A stretch of DNA of 43,822 bases from Pseudoalteromonas prydzensis (lineage in GTDB: Bacteria; Pseudomonadota; Gammaproteobacteria; Enterobacterales; Alteromonadaceae): NCBI RefSeq assembly GCF_011050055.1, contig NZ_DRGM01000205.1, positions 1-43,822 on the forward strand, given 5' to 3'. This document shows, piece after piece, positions 42,737 through 43,822 of the stretch. Both the position numbers and the translations under genes were made by a program. The notes beneath the pieces were generated by a model. That model saw only the letters and a program-made list of their open reading frames with translations, was not told the DNA's origin and made no database searches. Positions within the stretch are counted from its first letter, which is position 1, and each line of letters starts with the position of its first letter.

Positions 42737-43041
42737 CAATCAATATCAAACTTTTTATCAAAACGAGAGATTTGCAGAATTTTCTTCAGTTGCGGCTGAC
42801 AATTACTGATTTGAATTGCATCGACCGAACTGCCTAGGGTTTTTTTCATATTCAATAACATCCCAAGGGCGGAGCTGTCCATATAATCGGTTTCACGTAA
42901 GTCAATGACGACCTTAGCGGTTTTTTCACTGATATCGGAATACGCCTGTCGAAATGACTGCACTAAATTAAAGTCAAACTTCCCTTTAATTTGAATAGTC
43001 AGCGTCGCACCATCAGCTGATGCACTCGTACTTAGACTCAT
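42736..43041 (-). CDS. STAS-domain anti-sigma factor antagonist, CrsA/HsbA-like
   Basis: A 101-residue STAS protein of the SpoIIAA/RsbV type. The signature VVIDLRETDYMDSSALGMLLNM contains the phosphorylatable serine (S56 or S57), the switch residue that the kinase domain of the next gene should modify and its phosphatase domain should restore. It overlaps the REC-PP2C-kinase gene by one base, so the two are made together. In Shewanella the equivalent protein (CrsA) frees sigma-S when unphosphorylated. AGGAG lies about seven bases before the ATG. Confidence 0.93.
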   Translation of the reverse strand: MSLSTSASADGATLTIQIKGKFDFNLVQSFRQAYSDISEKTAKVVIDLRETDYMDSSALGMLLNMKKTLGSSVDAIQISNCQPQLKKILQISRFDKKFDID

Positions 43042-43123
43042 TTACTTCACTCCTGCTCAGATTATCCATTCTTATTGCTTTAAATATAACTGCTTAAAAT
43101 TAATTAGCCAAAAATAAAAACAC

Positions 43124-43145
43124 CTAAGCGCAAATTTGTGCTTAG
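43124..43145. repeat. 22-bp near-perfect palindrome before yciH
   Basis: CTAAGC at 43124-43129 and GCTTAG at 43140-43145, with CAAATTTG between, form a 22-base palindrome with one mismatched pair. It lies in the 156-base gap between the divergent STAS and yciH genes, 52 bases before the yciH ATG. Could be an operator. Confidence 0.5.
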
Positions 43146-43197
43146 ATTTGATATTATAACTGCCATTGTTATTTAACTTTTTCAATGCAGGTTAAGC

Positions 43198-43527
43198 ATG
43201 AGTGATAGTAATCTCGTTTATTCAACCGAAACAGGCCGTATCAGCCAACCAAAACCAAGCACAGAAGTGGCAGGTAAAGTATTTAAAGACGGCGCCCTGC
43301 GCATCGAACGCCAAACCAAAGGCCGTAAAGGCAAAGGCGTTATGTTAGTAACCGGTATTGACAGCGAGCAACACGATTTAAAAAAACTCGCCAAAACCAT
43401 TAAAAGTAAAATGGGCCAAGGCGGCGCGGTAAAAGACGGCATCATCGAAGTACAAGGCGACGACCGCGAAAAACTCAAAGCCATCCTAGAAGCACTTAAA
43501 TTCAAAGTAAAAATTGCCGGCGGCTAA
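43198..43527 (+). CDS. yciH: SUI1-family translation factor YciH
   Basis: A 109-residue SUI1/eIF1-like protein. The opening SDSNLVYSTETGRI, then RQTKGRKGKGVMLVTGID, GGAVKDGIIEVQGDDREKL and the terminal KVKIAGG match E. coli YciH along its length. YciH influences start-codon selection in vitro, and roles under stress have been suggested; its function in cells is not settled. The N-terminal 30 residues are flexible, the rest is the alpha/beta SUI1 fold. It stands alone, divergent from the STAS gene; the 210 bases after it hold a weak hairpin at 43524-43548 and then the insertion sequence end. Confidence 0.95.
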   Translation: MSDSNLVYSTETGRISQPKPSTEVAGKVFKDGALRIERQTKGRKGKGVMLVTGIDSEQHDLKKLAKTIKSKMGQGGAVKDGIIEVQGDDREKLKAILEALKFKVKIAGG

Positions 43528-43690
43528 ACCCCGGCTTCTGCGGTTTAGTGATATAAAATGAGTTGTTCATGACAATCTGAAATGCATCGTATTTTCACGT
43601 ATCAATATTAGCCTTCAAGTTCATCCTCATTTACTTCTCATTCTCTTCTCTTTGTGCAAAAGATCTTTAATTGAATTATTCACAACCCCC

Positions 43691-43822
43691 TGTGTCAGGA
43701 TAGTTGTCGCCTCTAACTTTTAATAGAGGCAGATATAATGAGACGTCGATTTACACAAGAATTTAAAGTCCAAGCGGTTGAAAAAGCATTATCTCAATGT
43801 GATGATGTTCGTCTAGAAGATA
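43691..43822 (+). mobile_element. left end of an insertion sequence (IS3-like), truncated by the window
   Basis: Begins with TG at about 43691 (TGTGTCAGGATAGTTGTCG), a plausible terminal inverted repeat, and leads into an orfA-type transposase gene. A leader hairpin, GCCTCT at 43709-43714 with AGAGGC at 43725-43730, lies just before the start codon. The other end, any target duplication and orfB are outside the window, so the boundary and family are provisional. Confidence 0.6.
43738..43822 (+). CDS. transposase OrfA, partial (IS3-like)
   Basis: The first 28 codons of a transposase. MRRRFTQEFKVQAVEKAL is the typical opening of the helix-turn-helix OrfA of IS3-type elements (COG2963), where K/R-RRF-T-x-E-F-K-x-x-A-V is the common pattern. 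The gene runs off the right edge. In such elements OrfA binds the ends and a programmed frameshift joins it to OrfB to give the active enzyme; neither can be checked here. Confidence 0.75.
   Translation, partial: MRRRFTQEFKVQAVEKALSQCDDVRLED

Noticed and set aside
43524..43548. A terminator directly after yciH
   Set aside because: CTAAACC/GGTTTAG can pair but overlaps the stop codon and no T run follows, so it is too weak to call.
1..43822. tRNA, rRNA, CRISPR array, prophage or defence island
   Set aside because: No cloverleaf-like or rRNA sequence, no regularly spaced repeats and no phage or restriction/toxin genes were recognised on either strand.

Overview
The window looks like chromosomal DNA from a marine gammaproteobacterium of the Alteromonadales, most likely Pseudoalteromonas or a close relative. 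This rests on the moderately low GC content, protein similarity recalled from Escherichia and Shewanella, and gene order; no search was run. Nearly all of it is dense, intact coding sequence. No tRNA, rRNA or CRISPR array was seen and no gene-free stretch exceeds 300 bases. The only mobile element is the left end of an insertion sequence cut off by the right edge.

Layout. 1-5.1 kb: DEAD-box RNA helicase deaD, an ABC1/COQ8-type kinase and an AbgT-family transporter. 5.2-7.3 kb: a minus-strand operon of epmC, an ATP-NAD kinase-like gene and yfcL. 7.4-9.5 kb: a DUF4112 membrane protein, then a glutathione S-transferase divergent from a LysR regulator. 9.5-13.7 kb: a ToxR/CadC-like membrane regulator with a beta-propeller sensor, divergent from a membrane-anchored spermidine-synthase-like protein. 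13.7-19.4 kb: aroC, prmB, smrB, an AEC transporter, a short-chain dehydrogenase, a RidA-family protein and sixA. 19.5-26.6 kb: an M16 metalloprotease, a PAS-GGDEF-EAL enzyme, a small membrane protein, efpL, yjbR and a GNAT acetyltransferase. 26.8-30.4 kb: fadI-fadJ behind a FadR-like operator. 30.7-39 kb: a MoxR/DUF58/VWA (Bat-type) operon followed by an ECF-like sigma factor and its DUF3379 anti-sigma candidate. 39-43 kb: an aromatic/aspartate aminotransferase, a GAF protein and a STAS plus REC-phosphatase-kinase pair resembling the Shewanella CrsA/CrsR partner switch. 43.2 kb to the end: yciH and the start of an IS orfA.

The genes yfcL, epmC, aroC, prmB, smrB, sixA, fadJ and fadI form one neighbourhood in E. 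coli; here the same set is kept but opened by many inserted genes. Translation quality control is a recurring theme: DeaD, EpmC, PrmB, SmrB, EfpL and YciH. Several of their promoters appear to share a GC-rich CGCCTC element just after the -10 box. The other theme is envelope and stress signalling: the Bat operon with its sigma/anti-sigma pair, the partner switch, c-di-GMP turnover and SixA.
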